A stretch of 64,000 nucleotides of DNA. Source: JAWSUT01 sp033549345 (GTDB lineage Bacteria > Bacillota > Dethiobacteria > Dethiobacterales > Dethiobacteraceae). Shown one piece after another: positions 7,791-17,314 of the stretch. The number at the start of each line of letters is the position of its first letter. Within the stretch, counting starts at the first letter, position 1. The stretch spans positions 45,912-109,911 of the forward strand of contig JAWSUT010000008.1 in NCBI GenBank assembly GCA_033549345.1, read 5' to 3'. The notes under the pieces were generated by a model. That model was not told the DNA's origin and made no database searches. It worked only from the letters and a program-made list of their open reading frames with translations. Made by a program: the position numbers and the translations under genes.

Positions 7791-8933
7791 ATGAAGAGCT
7801 CTGTCTACATCCATATTCCTTTTTGCCGGACAAAATGCTTTTACTGTGATTTTTTATCTTTGCCCGTGGGGGACCAGCCCCCCGATGCGGGAGCGTATCT
7901 TCGCGCACTGGAGACGGAACTAGCCCTGCGCGGCAGACAACTGCAGGCAGCCGGGCTGCAGGTTGGAACCGTTTATATCGGTGGCGGTACGCCGACAGCG
8001 TTGGCTGCTGAAGATTTAGAGAGATTGCTGGATGCCTGCAAAAGACATTTACCGCTGGCACGTCCGGAGTGGACCATCGAGGCCAATCCGGGAACGATTG
8101 ACCGTGTCAAGGCTAAAATTTTGGTGCAGTATGGCGTAAACCGTATCAGTCTTGGCATTCAGGATACATCTGACGACAGGCTCGCCCTGCTTGGACGTGC
8201 TCATACCGCAGCCCAGGCAAAGCAGGCCTTTTTCCTTTGCCGGGACAGTTTTCCATCCGTATCGGTCGATATTATAACCGGCCTGCCCGGGCAGACTCCC
8301 GAGACGTCCCTGTCGGCGCTTTGTGAGGTGATTTCCTGGCAGCCGGACCATACCTCTGTTTACGGCCTGAAAGTGGAAGAGGGGACGCCCCTGGCCGCTC
8401 TGGCAGAGAGCGGGCGTGTGGTGCTGCCCTCAGAAGAAGAAGTGCTGGCCATGTTTCAGCAGGCCAGAAACATTCTGACGCAATCGGGATTTACCCATTA
8501 TGAAGTTGCCAACTTTGCCCGCAAAGGCCATTTCTGCCGGCATAACCTGACATACTGGCAGAACCTGCCCTACATGGGCCTGGGCCTTGGTGCCCATTCA
8601 TACTGGCAGGGCAGGCGGCTGAGGAATGTCACGGACATGGAGCAATATCAAGACATTATGAGAGAGGGGCAGCTCCCTGTGGCAGAAACGATGGTTGTGC
8701 CGCCGCGTCAGCAGATGGAGGATACCATGATGCTTGGCCTGCGCCTGTGTGAAGGCGTTTCTTTTGAGGAATTTATGATGCGGCACGGGTGTGATGCCCG
8801 TGACGTGTTTGCCAAAGAAATTTCCCGTCTGGAGAAACTTGGGCTGGTGGTTTGCGACAAAAAAAGTATCCGGCTCTCTTTAGCCGGTTATCCGCTGGCA
8901 AACCTGGTATTTGCCGAATTCATCACAGTCTGA
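7791..8933 (+). CDS. hemW: HemW-like radical SAM heme chaperone
   Basis: HemW is a radical SAM protein related to HemN that binds heme and delivers it to respiratory proteins; it was formerly annotated as coproporphyrinogen oxidase. The 380-residue protein begins MKSSVYIHIPFC with the cluster motif CRTKCFYC (CxxxCxxC), then YIGGGTPT, and the HemN C-terminal domain. A TTG nine bases earlier would add three residues; the ATG at 7791 fits the family start better. It starts one base after the lepA stop and is probably translationally coupled. Confidence 0.92.
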   Translation: MKSSVYIHIPFCRTKCFYCDFLSLPVGDQPPDAGAYLRALETELALRGRQLQAAGLQVGTVYIGGGTPTALAAEDLERLLDACKRHLPLARPEWTIEANPGTIDRVKAKILVQYGVNRISLGIQDTSDDRLALLGRAHTAAQAKQAFFLCRDSFPSVSVDIITGLPGQTPETSLSALCEVISWQPDHTSVYGLKVEEGTPLAALAESGRVVLPSEEEVLAMFQQARNILTQSGFTHYEVANFARKGHFCRHNLTYWQNLPYMGLGLGAHSYWQGRRLRNVTDMEQYQDIMREGQLPVAETMVVPPRQQMEDTMMLGLRLCEGVSFEEFMMRHGCDARDVFAKEISRLEKLGLVVCDKKSIRLSLAGYPLANLVFAEFITV

Positions 8934-8937
8934 AATC

Positions 8938-8967
8938 TTGACAACACCCAGTCAGTAATGGTATTTT
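8938..8967 (+). promoter_or_regulatory. Heat-shock operon promoter
   Basis: TTGACA at 8938-8943 and TATTTT at 8962-8967, 18 bases apart, lie just upstream of the CIRCE operator. Confidence 0.6.
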
Positions 8968-8977
8968 TTATATAGCT

Positions 8978-9004
8978 TTAGCACTCATGTGGAGAGAGTG
9001 CTAA
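8978..9004. promoter_or_regulatory. CIRCE operator (HrcA binding site)
   Basis: TTAGCACTC-N9-GAGTGCTAA is a perfect CIRCE inverted repeat. It lies between the promoter and hrcA, so HrcA should repress its own operon until heat shock or GroEL titration. Confidence 0.97.
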
Positions 9005-9021
9005 AACAAGGAGGATATGCT

Positions 9022-10062
9022 ATGGCTGGACTGAATGAACGTAAGCAGAAGATTCTCCAGGCCGTCGTAACCGATTATATCCAGACAGCTGAACCGATTG
9101 GCTCCCGCACCATCTCGCGCCGTTATCAGATGGATCTTTCGGCGGCAACCATCCGCAATGAAATGGCCGATCTGGAAGAGTTGGGCTTTTTGGTGCAGCC
9201 GCATACGTCCGCAGGCCGGATTCCGTCGCAAAAGGGTTATCGTTTTTATGTGGACGATTTAATGGATGCGCAGGCTCTTACCCCGCAGGAAGAAACGTAT
9301 ATTTCAGGTTTTTTTACACAGCTTCAGAAAATGCGGGAGATAGACCAGATTATCCAGCATACGGCCAAGGCGCTTTCGGTGATTACGCGCTATACATCAC
9401 TGGTGCTGGGACCGCAATTCAGGCGGGGCAAGTTTAAACAAATGCGACTGATTCCCCTGGATTCGGAACGCGCTCTTGTGGTATTGATTACCGATACAGG
9501 ATATATTAAAAACAAAGTGATTGAACTGCCCAAAGCTCTGGACAGCGAGGAACTCTCTGCGGTTGTCAATTACCTGAATGAACAGTTGGCGGAACAGACC
9601 ATTGCCAGCCTGTCGGCATCACAGCTGCAGCAGCTGCGCAGTGACCTGTATGCGAGAATGGATCTTTTAAACCAAATGCTGCATATGCTCGACGAATGTT
9701 CAACCGACTGTGAAAGCCGTGTTTTTCTGGGTGGCACGTCAAATATTCTTAATCAGCCGGAATTTAAAGACCTTGAGAAGGTTAGGCACCTCTTGACACT
9801 CTTTGAGCAGGGCCAACGGCTTTCGTTTATGCTGGAGACGTCCCTTGAAGGCGTAACCATCCGCATCGGCACCGAAAACACGCTGCAGGAAATGAGTGAC
9901 TGCAGCCTGGTTACGGCCACCTACCATTTGCACGACAGGCCGGTGGGCACAATCGGTGTCCTTGGCCCCACACGCATGGAATATTCAAAAGTGATTACTG
10001 TGATTGAACAAATTGCTGTCAGGTTAAATAACACCCTGACAGAGTTATCTGGTGAGAGGTGA
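9022..10062 (+). CDS. hrcA: HrcA, heat-inducible transcription repressor
   Basis: HrcA is the CIRCE-binding repressor of class I heat-shock genes and depends on GroEL for activity. The 346-residue protein has the N-terminal winged helix (LNERKQKILQAVVTDYIQ, residues 4-21, then ATIRNEMADLEELGFL) followed by the GAF-like inserted domain and a dimerisation domain. The ATG at 9022 follows AGGAGGA by 6 bases; the frame stays open 33 bases upstream into CIRCE. First gene of hrcA-grpE-dnaK-dnaJ. Confidence 0.98.
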   Translation: MAGLNERKQKILQAVVTDYIQTAEPIGSRTISRRYQMDLSAATIRNEMADLEELGFLVQPHTSAGRIPSQKGYRFYVDDLMDAQALTPQEETYISGFFTQLQKMREIDQIIQHTAKALSVITRYTSLVLGPQFRRGKFKQMRLIPLDSERALVVLITDTGYIKNKVIELPKALDSEELSAVVNYLNEQLAEQTIASLSASQLQQLRSDLYARMDLLNQMLHMLDECSTDCESRVFLGGTSNILNQPEFKDLEKVRHLLTLFEQGQRLSFMLETSLEGVTIRIGTENTLQEMSDCSLVTATYHLHDRPVGTIGVLGPTRMEYSKVITVIEQIAVRLNNTLTELSGER

Positions 10063-10067
10063 TTTGG

Positions 10068-10619
10068 ATGAGTGAACATGAAGAACGAAATGCACCAATG
10101 GAAGAGCAGGATGAGCGTTATACCGGTGATGAGGAAGCCCGTGAACCTGAGGCGTCGGGTCCCAAACAGGACGAATCCGCAAATGATGAGCTAGCGGGCC
10201 TGAAAGAGGAAAATGCGCAGCTTTTTTCCCGCCTGCAGCGGCTGCAGGCTGATTTTGACAATTACCGGAAAAGAATGAAAACGGAAAAACAGGACTGGGC
10301 CACACAGGCGATCTGTGATTTGGTCCGGGAGCTTTTGCCTGTGATTGACAATCTGGAGAGAGCAAAAGAGGCAAAAGGTTCTGCCGAGGCTCTCGCAGAG
10401 GGTGTGGATCTGGTTTACAGGCAGTTTCTTACAGCTTTGGAGAAACAGGGACTCAGTGTAATTGAGGCCTGTGACACCGAATTTGACCCCAACTGTCATC
10501 ATGCCATCATGCAGGTGGAGTGTGATCGTCCGGAGAATACCGTTGTGGAAGAACTGCAAAAGGGATATAAGCTGCAGGAGCGGGTTTTACGCCCCAGTAT
10601 GGTAAAAGTTGCAAAATAA
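10068..10619 (+). CDS. grpE: GrpE, nucleotide exchange factor for DnaK
   Basis: GrpE releases ADP from DnaK and acts as a thermosensor. The 183-residue protein has an acidic unstructured N-terminus, a long coiled coil at about residues 40-95 with RLQADFDNYRKRMKTEK, and the C-terminal beta domain ending VLRPSMVKVAK. The start overlaps the region of the hrcA stop, with GAGAGGTGA as ribosome binding site, suggesting coupling. Confidence 0.97.
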   Translation: MSEHEERNAPMEEQDERYTGDEEAREPEASGPKQDESANDELAGLKEENAQLFSRLQRLQADFDNYRKRMKTEKQDWATQAICDLVRELLPVIDNLERAKEAKGSAEALAEGVDLVYRQFLTALEKQGLSVIEACDTEFDPNCHHAIMQVECDRPENTVVEELQKGYKLQERVLRPSMVKVAK

Positions 10620-10657
10620 CAAATTTAATACACATAGATATAAGGAGGATGCAAATC

Positions 10658-12484
10658 ATGAGTAAGGTAATCGGTATTGACCTGGGTACAACAAACTCTG
10701 TGGTCGCTGTCATGGAAGGTGGCGAACCGGAAGTTATCGCCAACGCGGAAGGAGACAGGATAACCCCTTCCGTTGTAGCGTTCAGTAAAGCGGGGGAACT
10801 GCTGGTGGGGCAGGTTGCCAAGCGCCAGGCGGTCACCAACCCGGAGCGCACCATTACATCGGTAAAACGTCATATGGGCAGCGGTCATAAAGAAAAGATT
10901 GACGATAAAGAGTATTCGCCGCAGGAAATCTCGGCTATGATTCTGCAAAAGCTTAAAAAAGACGCTGAGAGTTTTCTGGGCGAGAAAGTGGAAAAAGCCG
11001 TCATTACCGTGCCTGCTTACTTTACAGACTCGCAGCGCCAGGCGACCAAGGATGCGGGTAAAATCGCCGGTCTTGAGGTGCTGCGGATTATCAATGAACC
11101 AACGGCAGCCGCGCTGGCCTACGGCATGGATAAGGCCGAGGACCAGACTGTTCTGGTGTTTGACCTGGGCGGCGGTACGTTCGATGTGTCCATTCTCGAC
11201 CTGAGTGAAGGCCTGGTGGAAGTGAAGGCAACCAGCGGCAACAACCGCCTGGGCGGTGATGATTTTGATGAAAAGGTGATCAACTACTTAGCCGATCAGT
11301 TCAAAAAAGACCAGGGCGTTGACCTGCGTAACGACCGTATGGCTCTGCAGCGCCTGAAAGAAGCTGCGGAAAAAGCGAAAATTGAACTCTCCAGTGTGAC
11401 CACCACCAACATTAATCTGCCTTTTATCACAGCCACGGCCGAAGGCCCCAAACATCTGGATATCAACCTGACCCGGGCCAAGTTTAATGAACTGACAGCC
11501 GACCTGGTGGAAGCCACAATGGGCCCCACACGGCGCGCACTTTCAGATGCCGGCCTCAGTGCGGACAAAGTGGATAAAGTCATTCTCGTTGGCGGTTCCA
11601 CACGGATTCCGGCTGTGCAGGAGGCCATTAAAAAACTGACAGGCAAAGAGCCCCATAAGGGTGTGAACCCGGATGAAGTGGTGGCTCTGGGCGCCGCTAT
11701 TCAGGCCGGCGTGCTGGCAGGCGAAGTCAAAGATGTTCTCCTGCTGGACGTGACACCTCTGTCTTTGGGCATTGAAACTCTGGGCGGTGTGTTTACAAAA
11801 ATTATCGACCGCAATACAACCATCCCCACCTCCAAAAAGCAGGTCTTTTCAACCGCCGCCGATAACCAGACGCAGGTTGAAATTCATGTGCTGCAGGGAG
11901 AGCGCCAGATGGCTGCCGACAATAAAACGCTGGGTCGCTTTACGCTGGACGGAATTCCGCCGGCACCCCGCGGCATTCCCCAGATTGAAGTTTCTTTCGA
12001 TATTGATGCCAACGGAATCGTGAATGTGTCTGCAAAAGACACAGGTACCGGCAAAGAGCAGAAAATCACCATCACCGGTACAGGCGGGCTCAGTGAACAG
12101 GACATTGACGAGATGGTGAAAAACGCCGATAAGTTCGCCGAAGAAGACAGGAAACGCAAAGAGCTGGCCGAAGCACGCAACGAAGCCGACACGCTGGCTT
12201 ATACCACAGAGAAAATGCTGCGTGATCTGGGCGATAAAGTAGATGCTGCCAAAAAAGGTGAAATTGAGACGGCTGTTACCAGGCTGCGTGAAGAAGCGGC
12301 CAAAGACGATGTGGACGCCATCAAGGCAGCCATCGAAGGCCTGACAAAATACGTGCATGAACTCTCAACCCAGATGTATCAGCAGGAGCAGGCAGCCCAG
12401 GGGCAGGAACCTGCCGGTGACGGCCAGGAAGGCACAGTGGATGCCGAGTACGAAGTGGTGGATGAAGACGGGGAGAAGGATTAA
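10658..12484 (+). CDS. dnaK: DnaK, Hsp70 chaperone
   Basis: This Hsp70 of 608 residues binds unfolded peptides in an ATP-regulated cycle. It begins MSKVIGIDLGTTNSVV and shows the Gram-positive form of the nucleotide-binding domain (lacking the insertion seen in Gram-negative DnaK), VFDLGGGTFDVS, the linker DVLLLDVTPLSLG, and a C-terminal tail ending EYEVVDEDGEKD. AAGGAGG precedes the ATG by about 10 bases; the in-frame ATG at 10649 abuts that site and is unlikely. Confidence 0.99.
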   Translation: MSKVIGIDLGTTNSVVAVMEGGEPEVIANAEGDRITPSVVAFSKAGELLVGQVAKRQAVTNPERTITSVKRHMGSGHKEKIDDKEYSPQEISAMILQKLKKDAESFLGEKVEKAVITVPAYFTDSQRQATKDAGKIAGLEVLRIINEPTAAALAYGMDKAEDQTVLVFDLGGGTFDVSILDLSEGLVEVKATSGNNRLGGDDFDEKVINYLADQFKKDQGVDLRNDRMALQRLKEAAEKAKIELSSVTTTNINLPFITATAEGPKHLDINLTRAKFNELTADLVEATMGPTRRALSDAGLSADKVDKVILVGGSTRIPAVQEAIKKLTGKEPHKGVNPDEVVALGAAIQAGVLAGEVKDVLLLDVTPLSLGIETLGGVFTKIIDRNTTIPTSKKQVFSTAADNQTQVEIHVLQGERQMAADNKTLGRFTLDGIPPAPRGIPQIEVSFDIDANGIVNVSAKDTGTGKEQKITITGTGGLSEQDIDEMVKNADKFAEEDRKRKELAEARNEADTLAYTTEKMLRDLGDKVDAAKKGEIETAVTRLREEAAKDDVDAIKAAIEGLTKYVHELSTQMYQQEQAAQGQEPAGDGQEGTVDAEYEVVDEDGEKD

Positions 12485-12513
12485 AATACTGAAGTGTAAG
12501 GAATGGGTGAGGA

Positions 12514-13662
12514 ATGGCCAAACGCGACTACTATGAAGTTCTGGGCGTGTCAAAAGATGCGTCGCCGGAGGAGATTAAAAAAGCGTACCGGACGCTGGCG
12601 CGAAAGTACCATCCGGACGTGAATCCCGAAGATCATGGCGCTGAAGAAAAATTTAAGGAAGTAAAAGAAGCCTTCGACGTGCTCAGTGACACCAATCGGC
12701 GTGCGCAGTATGACCGCTTCGGCCATGCGGCCGAAGAGGGGTTTGGCGCAGGTGGTGCCGGTGGCTTTGGCGGGTTCGGCCAGGGTGATTTCTCCGGTTT
12801 TGGTGGCTTTGAAGATATTTTTGACACCTTTTTCGGTGGAGGCGGCCGTACACGCCGGCCCGGCGGGCCGCAGCGGGGCAATGACCTCCGCTATGACCTG
12901 GAAATTAAACTTGAAGATGCGGCATTCGGGCTGGAGACCACAGTCAGTATCCCCCGGTCCGAAAACTGTGAAACCTGCGGCGGCAGCGGCGCCAAGCCGG
13001 GAACCAGCCCGGAAACCTGTCAGCACTGCCAGGGCACCGGGCAGCAGCAGGTGGTGCGCAACACGGCATTCGGCCGCTTTGTCAGCGTGAAAACCTGTGA
13101 TGTCTGCCGGGGTGAGGGAAAAATTATCAAAGAGCGCTGTCCTGACTGCCACGGCAGTGGCCGCATCCAGCGTGAACGCAAGATAGAAATTAAAATCCCC
13201 GCCGGTGTGGACACCGGGTCCCGTCTGCGCGTCTCCGGTGAAGGGGAAGCCGGAAGCCGCGGCGGACCGCCGGGTGACCTTTATGTCATCATTCATGTCC
13301 GGCAGCATAAGGTGTTCAGGCGGGAAGGGGACGATATTATTGTCGACATCCCTGTTTCTTTTGCCCAGGCAACTCTGGGTACGGAGCTTGACGTGCCTAC
13401 ACTTGACGGTAAAGCACGTTTGAAAGTCCCTGAAGGGACACAGCCCAATACGCTTTTCCGTCTGCGCGGCAAAGGAATTCCCCATCTGCGCGGTTACGGC
13501 AGCGGCGATCAGCACGTGCGGGTGACGGTTGATATACCCCGCAAACTCTCGGCAAAGCAAAAGGAACTTTTGCGGGAATATGCCAACATTTCCGGCGAGT
13601 CGGTTCTGCAGCCGGAAAAAGGAATTATTGATAAAGTCAAAGACGCACTGGGAGGAAAATAG
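12514..13662 (+). CDS. dnaJ: DnaJ, Hsp40 co-chaperone
   Basis: DnaJ delivers substrates to DnaK and stimulates its ATPase. The 382-residue protein has a J domain with YHPDVNPED (HPD triad), a Gly/Phe-rich linker (about residues 73-115), four CxxCxGxG zinc repeats (CETCGGSG, CQHCQGTG, CDVCRGEG, CPDCHGSG) and the C-terminal substrate-binding domain. It is a full-length type A DnaJ. Confidence 0.99.
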   Translation: MAKRDYYEVLGVSKDASPEEIKKAYRTLARKYHPDVNPEDHGAEEKFKEVKEAFDVLSDTNRRAQYDRFGHAAEEGFGAGGAGGFGGFGQGDFSGFGGFEDIFDTFFGGGGRTRRPGGPQRGNDLRYDLEIKLEDAAFGLETTVSIPRSENCETCGGSGAKPGTSPETCQHCQGTGQQQVVRNTAFGRFVSVKTCDVCRGEGKIIKERCPDCHGSGRIQRERKIEIKIPAGVDTGSRLRVSGEGEAGSRGGPPGDLYVIIHVRQHKVFRREGDDIIVDIPVSFAQATLGTELDVPTLDGKARLKVPEGTQPNTLFRLRGKGIPHLRGYGSGDQHVRVTVDIPRKLSAKQKELLREYANISGESVLQPEKGIIDKVKDALGGK

Positions 13663-13663
13663 T

Positions 13664-14599
13664 GTGCGCTGGCTGGAATTAAAGGTTACCACCGGCAGGG
13701 AAAGCAGCGAAGCCGTTGCCGGTAAACTAATGGACTTAGGTGCCGGCGGTGTGTCCGTTGAGGACAGCCTGGACTGGGCAACCGCCCGCAGAGAAGGACT
13801 GGGTGATATCTTTCCGGAAACCGTTGACGATGAAAAAAGTTCTGTAACAATACGGGGGTATTTACCCCCTTCATTTTTAGGTGCCCAAGAACGTGACCTG
13901 GAAGATTTTTTGCATCAGCTCCCGGCATTTGGTCTGGCCCCGGCGGCACTTGCTATTCGTGAAGTCAGTGATACGGACTGGGAAAACGCCTGGAAAGCAT
14001 ACTGGCACCCCACCCCTGTGGGTGAAAAGCTTTTAATTCTTCCCGCCTGGCAGGATGCGGGAGATTGGCCGGGACGCCTGGTATTGCGGCTGGATCCCGG
14101 TGCAGCCTTCGGCACGGGGACACATGAATCCACCCGGCTCTGCCTGGAATTTCTGGAAGAGACAATCAAGGGTGGGGAAACAGTTCTCGATTTGGGCAGC
14201 GGCTCCGGTATCCTGGCCCTTGCCGCCAAACTGCTGGGAGCCGGTCAGGCCTGCGGTGTGGACATGGATGAGACCGCCGTGCGGGCAGCCAGGGAAAACG
14301 GGAAACGCAATCAGTTGGATGATGTGGGCTTTCTTTGGGCAGATTTACACAGGGAACAGTCCTGGGCAGAGCTGCAGCCGGCAGACCTTATTTGTGCTAA
14401 TCTGACGGCAGATGTGCTGATTGCCGTCAGGGACCGTTTACCCCTGGCGCTTCTGCCGCGCGGCCGCGTGATTGCTTCCGGCATTGTCCGTGGGCGTCTC
14501 GACGATGTAGTCGGTGCGTACCAAAAAGCAGGATATAACATACTGGAACAAAAAAGTGCCGGCGAATGGGTGGCGCTTTTAATGGAGTTGAGGCCATGA
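13664..14599 (+). CDS. prmA: PrmA, ribosomal protein L11 methyltransferase
   Basis: PrmA trimethylates ribosomal protein L11 using S-adenosylmethionine. The 311-residue protein begins VRWLELKVTT and holds an N-terminal substrate-recognition domain, the GAAFGTGTHESTRLCL block, and the SAM motif VLDLGSGSGILALAA, followed by LICANLTADVL. The GTG at 13664 overlaps the dnaJ stop region and follows GGAGG at 13651-13655; the longer open frame runs back through dnaJ and is an artefact. Confidence 0.95.
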   Translation: MRWLELKVTTGRESSEAVAGKLMDLGAGGVSVEDSLDWATARREGLGDIFPETVDDEKSSVTIRGYLPPSFLGAQERDLEDFLHQLPAFGLAPAALAIREVSDTDWENAWKAYWHPTPVGEKLLILPAWQDAGDWPGRLVLRLDPGAAFGTGTHESTRLCLEFLEETIKGGETVLDLGSGSGILALAAKLLGAGQACGVDMDETAVRAARENGKRNQLDDVGFLWADLHREQSWAELQPADLICANLTADVLIAVRDRLPLALLPRGRVIASGIVRGRLDDVVGAYQKAGYNILEQKSAGEWVALLMELRP

Positions 14600-15339
14600 G
14601 CCGTTTCTTTTATACTGCGGGCCAGCGGCAGGGTAACGAAGTAACACTCACAGGCGATGACGCAAATCACCTGCGGCGCGTACTGCGCAGCGGCCCGGGT
14701 GATGAGATTGAACTTTGTGACGAGGCCGGCGGGTGCCGCCTGGCCGCCATCACTGCGGTGGAAAAAGAAAGTGTATCCTGCCAACTTGGCATGCTGCTGC
14801 CCGACAGTGAGGCCAGGGTGCGTATTTATCTGGCATTTGCCCTCCTAAAAGGAGAAAAAACCGACTTTGTACTGCAGAAAGCCACCGAACTTGGTGTGGC
14901 CGGTTTTCTGCCGTTTATCAGTGAACGGACAATTTCCCGCCCGGATAAAAAAACAGAGGCACGCCTGCAGCGCTGGGAGAAAATTATCCGGGCTGCAGCA
15001 GGCCAGTCCCGCCGTTCTCTCCTTCCTTCAATTGCTGCACCGCTTGACTGGACCGAACTTGTCAAAACGATTCCCGCATACCAAAAGGCAGTCCTTTTCT
15101 GGGAGGGTGAGAAAAACCGGCCGCTTGCAGCCGCGCTGGAAGGGATCTCACCCGCAGGAAACCTGTTATTAATTACCGGGCCTGAAGGCGGGTTCAGCAG
15201 GGAAGAAGCACTTGCTGCCGCAGACAGCGGTGCCTGTCCCGTCACACTGGGCCCCCGGATTCTGCGGGCTGAGACCGCCGCCCTGACGGCTGTGGCAGTT
15301 TCTCTCTACCAACTTGGGGAAATGGAGGGTAGGCCATGA
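14596..15339 (+). CDS. rsmE: RsmE, 16S rRNA m3U1498 methyltransferase
   Basis: RsmE is a SPOUT-class enzyme that methylates N3 of U1498 in 16S rRNA. The 247-residue protein begins MSRFFYTAG, has the PUA-like N-terminal domain (DANHLRRVLR) and the SPOUT knot with LLITGPEGGFSREE and LGPRILRAETAALTA. It overlaps the prmA stop by four bases (ATGA). The prmA-rsmE-mtaB order after dnaJ is usual in Clostridia. Confidence 0.96.
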   Translation: MSRFFYTAGQRQGNEVTLTGDDANHLRRVLRSGPGDEIELCDEAGGCRLAAITAVEKESVSCQLGMLLPDSEARVRIYLAFALLKGEKTDFVLQKATELGVAGFLPFISERTISRPDKKTEARLQRWEKIIRAAAGQSRRSLLPSIAAPLDWTELVKTIPAYQKAVLFWEGEKNRPLAAALEGISPAGNLLLITGPEGGFSREEALAAADSGACPVTLGPRILRAETAALTAVAVSLYQLGEMEGRP

Positions 15340-16628
15340 CAACCGCCGCTTTTCACACACTCGGCTGTAAAGTAAACCAGACGGAAACGGCAGCGCTGCA
15401 GCACCTGTTTGAACGTGCCGGTTATGATGTCGTGCCCTTTAACGATGCGGCGGACGTCTATGTCATAAACACCTGTACCGTCACCCATCTGGGAGACAGG
15501 AAATCAAGACAGATGATCAGGCGGGCAAGACGGACCAATCCTGAAGCTGTGATTGTGGTGACCGGCTGCTATGCCCAGGTTGCAGCCGACGATGTGATGA
15601 CAATTCCTGAAGTTGACCTGGTTATCGGTACACATTCCCGTGACCGGCTGCCTGAACTGGTCAAAGAAGCGGCGACCCGGCGGCTTAACTGTGTGGCGCC
15701 GCTGGAGGAAAAACAGGGGTTTGAGCTGCTGCCCGCCGTACAGAGCGGAGAAAAAACACGGGCCTTCCTCAAAGTTCAGGAAGGCTGCCGGCAGTTTTGC
15801 TCCTACTGCATTGTCCCGTATGCGCGCGGGCCGCTCTACAGCCGCCCTCCTGCAGAAGCGGCAGAGGAAGCAGAACGTCTTGCCGCACAGGGCTACACTG
15901 AACTGGTGCTAACCGGTGTTCACCTGGGTTCATACGGTATCGACCTGTCCGGTGATGTGGCGCTCAGTGACCTGATTCGCCGGCTGGTCCCTATCGCCGG
16001 TATTAAACGTATCCGCATTTCTTCCATTGAACCCACAGAAATTACACCGGATTTGGTTGAGGTTTTCCTGGAACATGAAAAAGTCTGCCGTCATCTGCAT
16101 ATACCGCTGCAAAGCGGGGATGACGCCATCCTGCGCCGGATGAACAGAAAATACGATGCGGGAGAATTTTTGCAGCTGGTGCGCTGGCTGCGGATGCAGG
16201 TTCCCCTTATTGCACTGACCACAGACGTGATGGTTGGTTTTCCCGGAGAGAGCGATGAGCAGTTTGCCCATACACTGGACATGGTCAATAAAAGCGGGTT
16301 CAGCCGCCTTCATGTTTTTAAATATTCCCCGCGCAGCGGCACACCGGCTGCGAAATTTCCCGGGCAGGTGCCGTACCGCATTAAGGACGAACGCAGCAAA
16401 CGCCTGACTGAACTGGGAGAAGAGCTGGCCGCAAACTTCCGCCGTCAGTTTATCGGTCAGACCGTTCCGGTCCTTTTTGAGGAAAAGACCGGTGACAATG
16501 AGCTGACGGGTTTAACGGAGCACTATGTCCGTGTAACGGCCCAAGCGCCGGAGACTTTGCTGGGGCAAATCGTGGAAACCCAGATTACCACTGAACACCA
16601 GGATGGCCTTTACGGAAAGGTGACCTAA
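15336..16628 (+). CDS. mtaB: MtaB, tRNA t6A37 methylthiotransferase
   Basis: MtaB converts t6A37 of tRNA into ms2t6A37. The 430-residue protein has the N-terminal cluster domain (GCKVNQTE, INTCTVT, TGCYAQ), the radical SAM motif CRQFCSYC (CxxxCxxC), and a C-terminal TRAM-like domain. It overlaps the rsmE stop by four bases (ATGA). Last gene of the heat-shock transcript, ending in a strong terminator. Confidence 0.95.
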   Translation: MTTAAFHTLGCKVNQTETAALQHLFERAGYDVVPFNDAADVYVINTCTVTHLGDRKSRQMIRRARRTNPEAVIVVTGCYAQVAADDVMTIPEVDLVIGTHSRDRLPELVKEAATRRLNCVAPLEEKQGFELLPAVQSGEKTRAFLKVQEGCRQFCSYCIVPYARGPLYSRPPAEAAEEAERLAAQGYTELVLTGVHLGSYGIDLSGDVALSDLIRRLVPIAGIKRIRISSIEPTEITPDLVEVFLEHEKVCRHLHIPLQSGDDAILRRMNRKYDAGEFLQLVRWLRMQVPLIALTTDVMVGFPGESDEQFAHTLDMVNKSGFSRLHVFKYSPRSGTPAAKFPGQVPYRIKDERSKRLTELGEELAANFRRQFIGQTVPVLFEEKTGDNELTGLTEHYVRVTAQAPETLLGQIVETQITTEHQDGLYGKVT

Positions 16629-16636
16629 GACAAACA

Positions 16637-16672
16637 AAAATCCGCCGGGATTATGATCCGGCGGATTTTCTT
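16637..16672. terminator. Terminator between mtaB and the AgrB-like gene
   Basis: A perfect 12-base stem AAAATCCGCCGG / CCGGCGGATTTT (16637-16648 with 16658-16669) can serve both convergent transcripts. Confidence 0.85.
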
Positions 16673-17291
16673 ATGATACTTTGGAATGAAAAATGGCATT
16701 GACTCCGTCAATCAGCCGGTAGCCCGGCGGTGTAAGCAGCAGGGACTGCCACAATAAACCCAGGTTTCCCGCAACAAACAGCTGCAGCAGGCCCGGTTTG
16801 GTGAAGATGTAAGAAGCTGCTCCGGCAGCCGCCCAGGAAAGCAGCATGATAAAAGCCAGCATGCGCAGCATTCTGCGCTGCGTGGGTGCTGTAATCGGCT
16901 TCTGCGGGACATCGGCCGGGACGCAAATAAAGGCAATTACCAGTGCCACTGCCGGCGGGCTAAAAATCCAGGCGGCAGAGCCGGACATATTGCTCCCGAA
17001 AAGTACTGCAAGCCGCGCCAGTCCCAAGATGGCAGCTGTTCCCACCAGGGTACATGTCAGCGGGGTATGACAGTGAGCGCCGCCGCTGACTTTTCTGTAG
17101 ACCATCACAACAGACATAATAACCAGAGACTCACGCAAAAGCCCCAGAACCGTCGCAAAAACAACAACGGTCAGGATGCCTGCCAGAGTAAAAAGCAGCG
17201 TCTGCAGGCCGTAGCGGACAATTTCAGACTGAGACGTGTCAAGGCCGAGCTCTGAGGCCAGATGGGACAGAAACCTGTCAGCAGCGTTCAT
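16671..17291 (-). CDS. AgrB-like membrane peptidase
   Basis: AgrB proteins are membrane cysteine peptidases that process AgrD propeptides into cyclic signals. The 206-residue protein has about five membrane helices and the AgrB signature VSGGAHCHTPLTCTLVGT, giving the catalytic His (GGAHCH) and Cys (LTC) pair. No AgrD-like gene is found beside it: the gaps around the three genes are under 30 bases. It follows a five-helix protein and a histidine kinase on the same strand, so it may belong to a signalling module whose peptide is encoded elsewhere or whose substrate differs. Confidence 0.82.
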   Translation of the reverse strand: MNAADRFLSHLASELGLDTSQSEIVRYGLQTLLFTLAGILTVVVFATVLGLLRESLVIMSVVMVYRKVSGGAHCHTPLTCTLVGTAAILGLARLAVLFGSNMSGSAAWIFSPPAVALVIAFICVPADVPQKPITAPTQRRMLRMLAFIMLLSWAAAGAASYIFTKPGLLQLFVAGNLGLLWQSLLLTPPGYRLIDGVNAIFHSKVS

Positions 17292-17314
17292 CTGACAATC
17301 ATCACCTTACTTTT

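Noticed and set aside
12550..13692. A 380-residue open frame on the minus strand covering dnaJ
   Set aside because: It mirrors the GC-rich dnaJ gene; the plus strand encodes all DnaJ motifs, and the antisense product resembles nothing.
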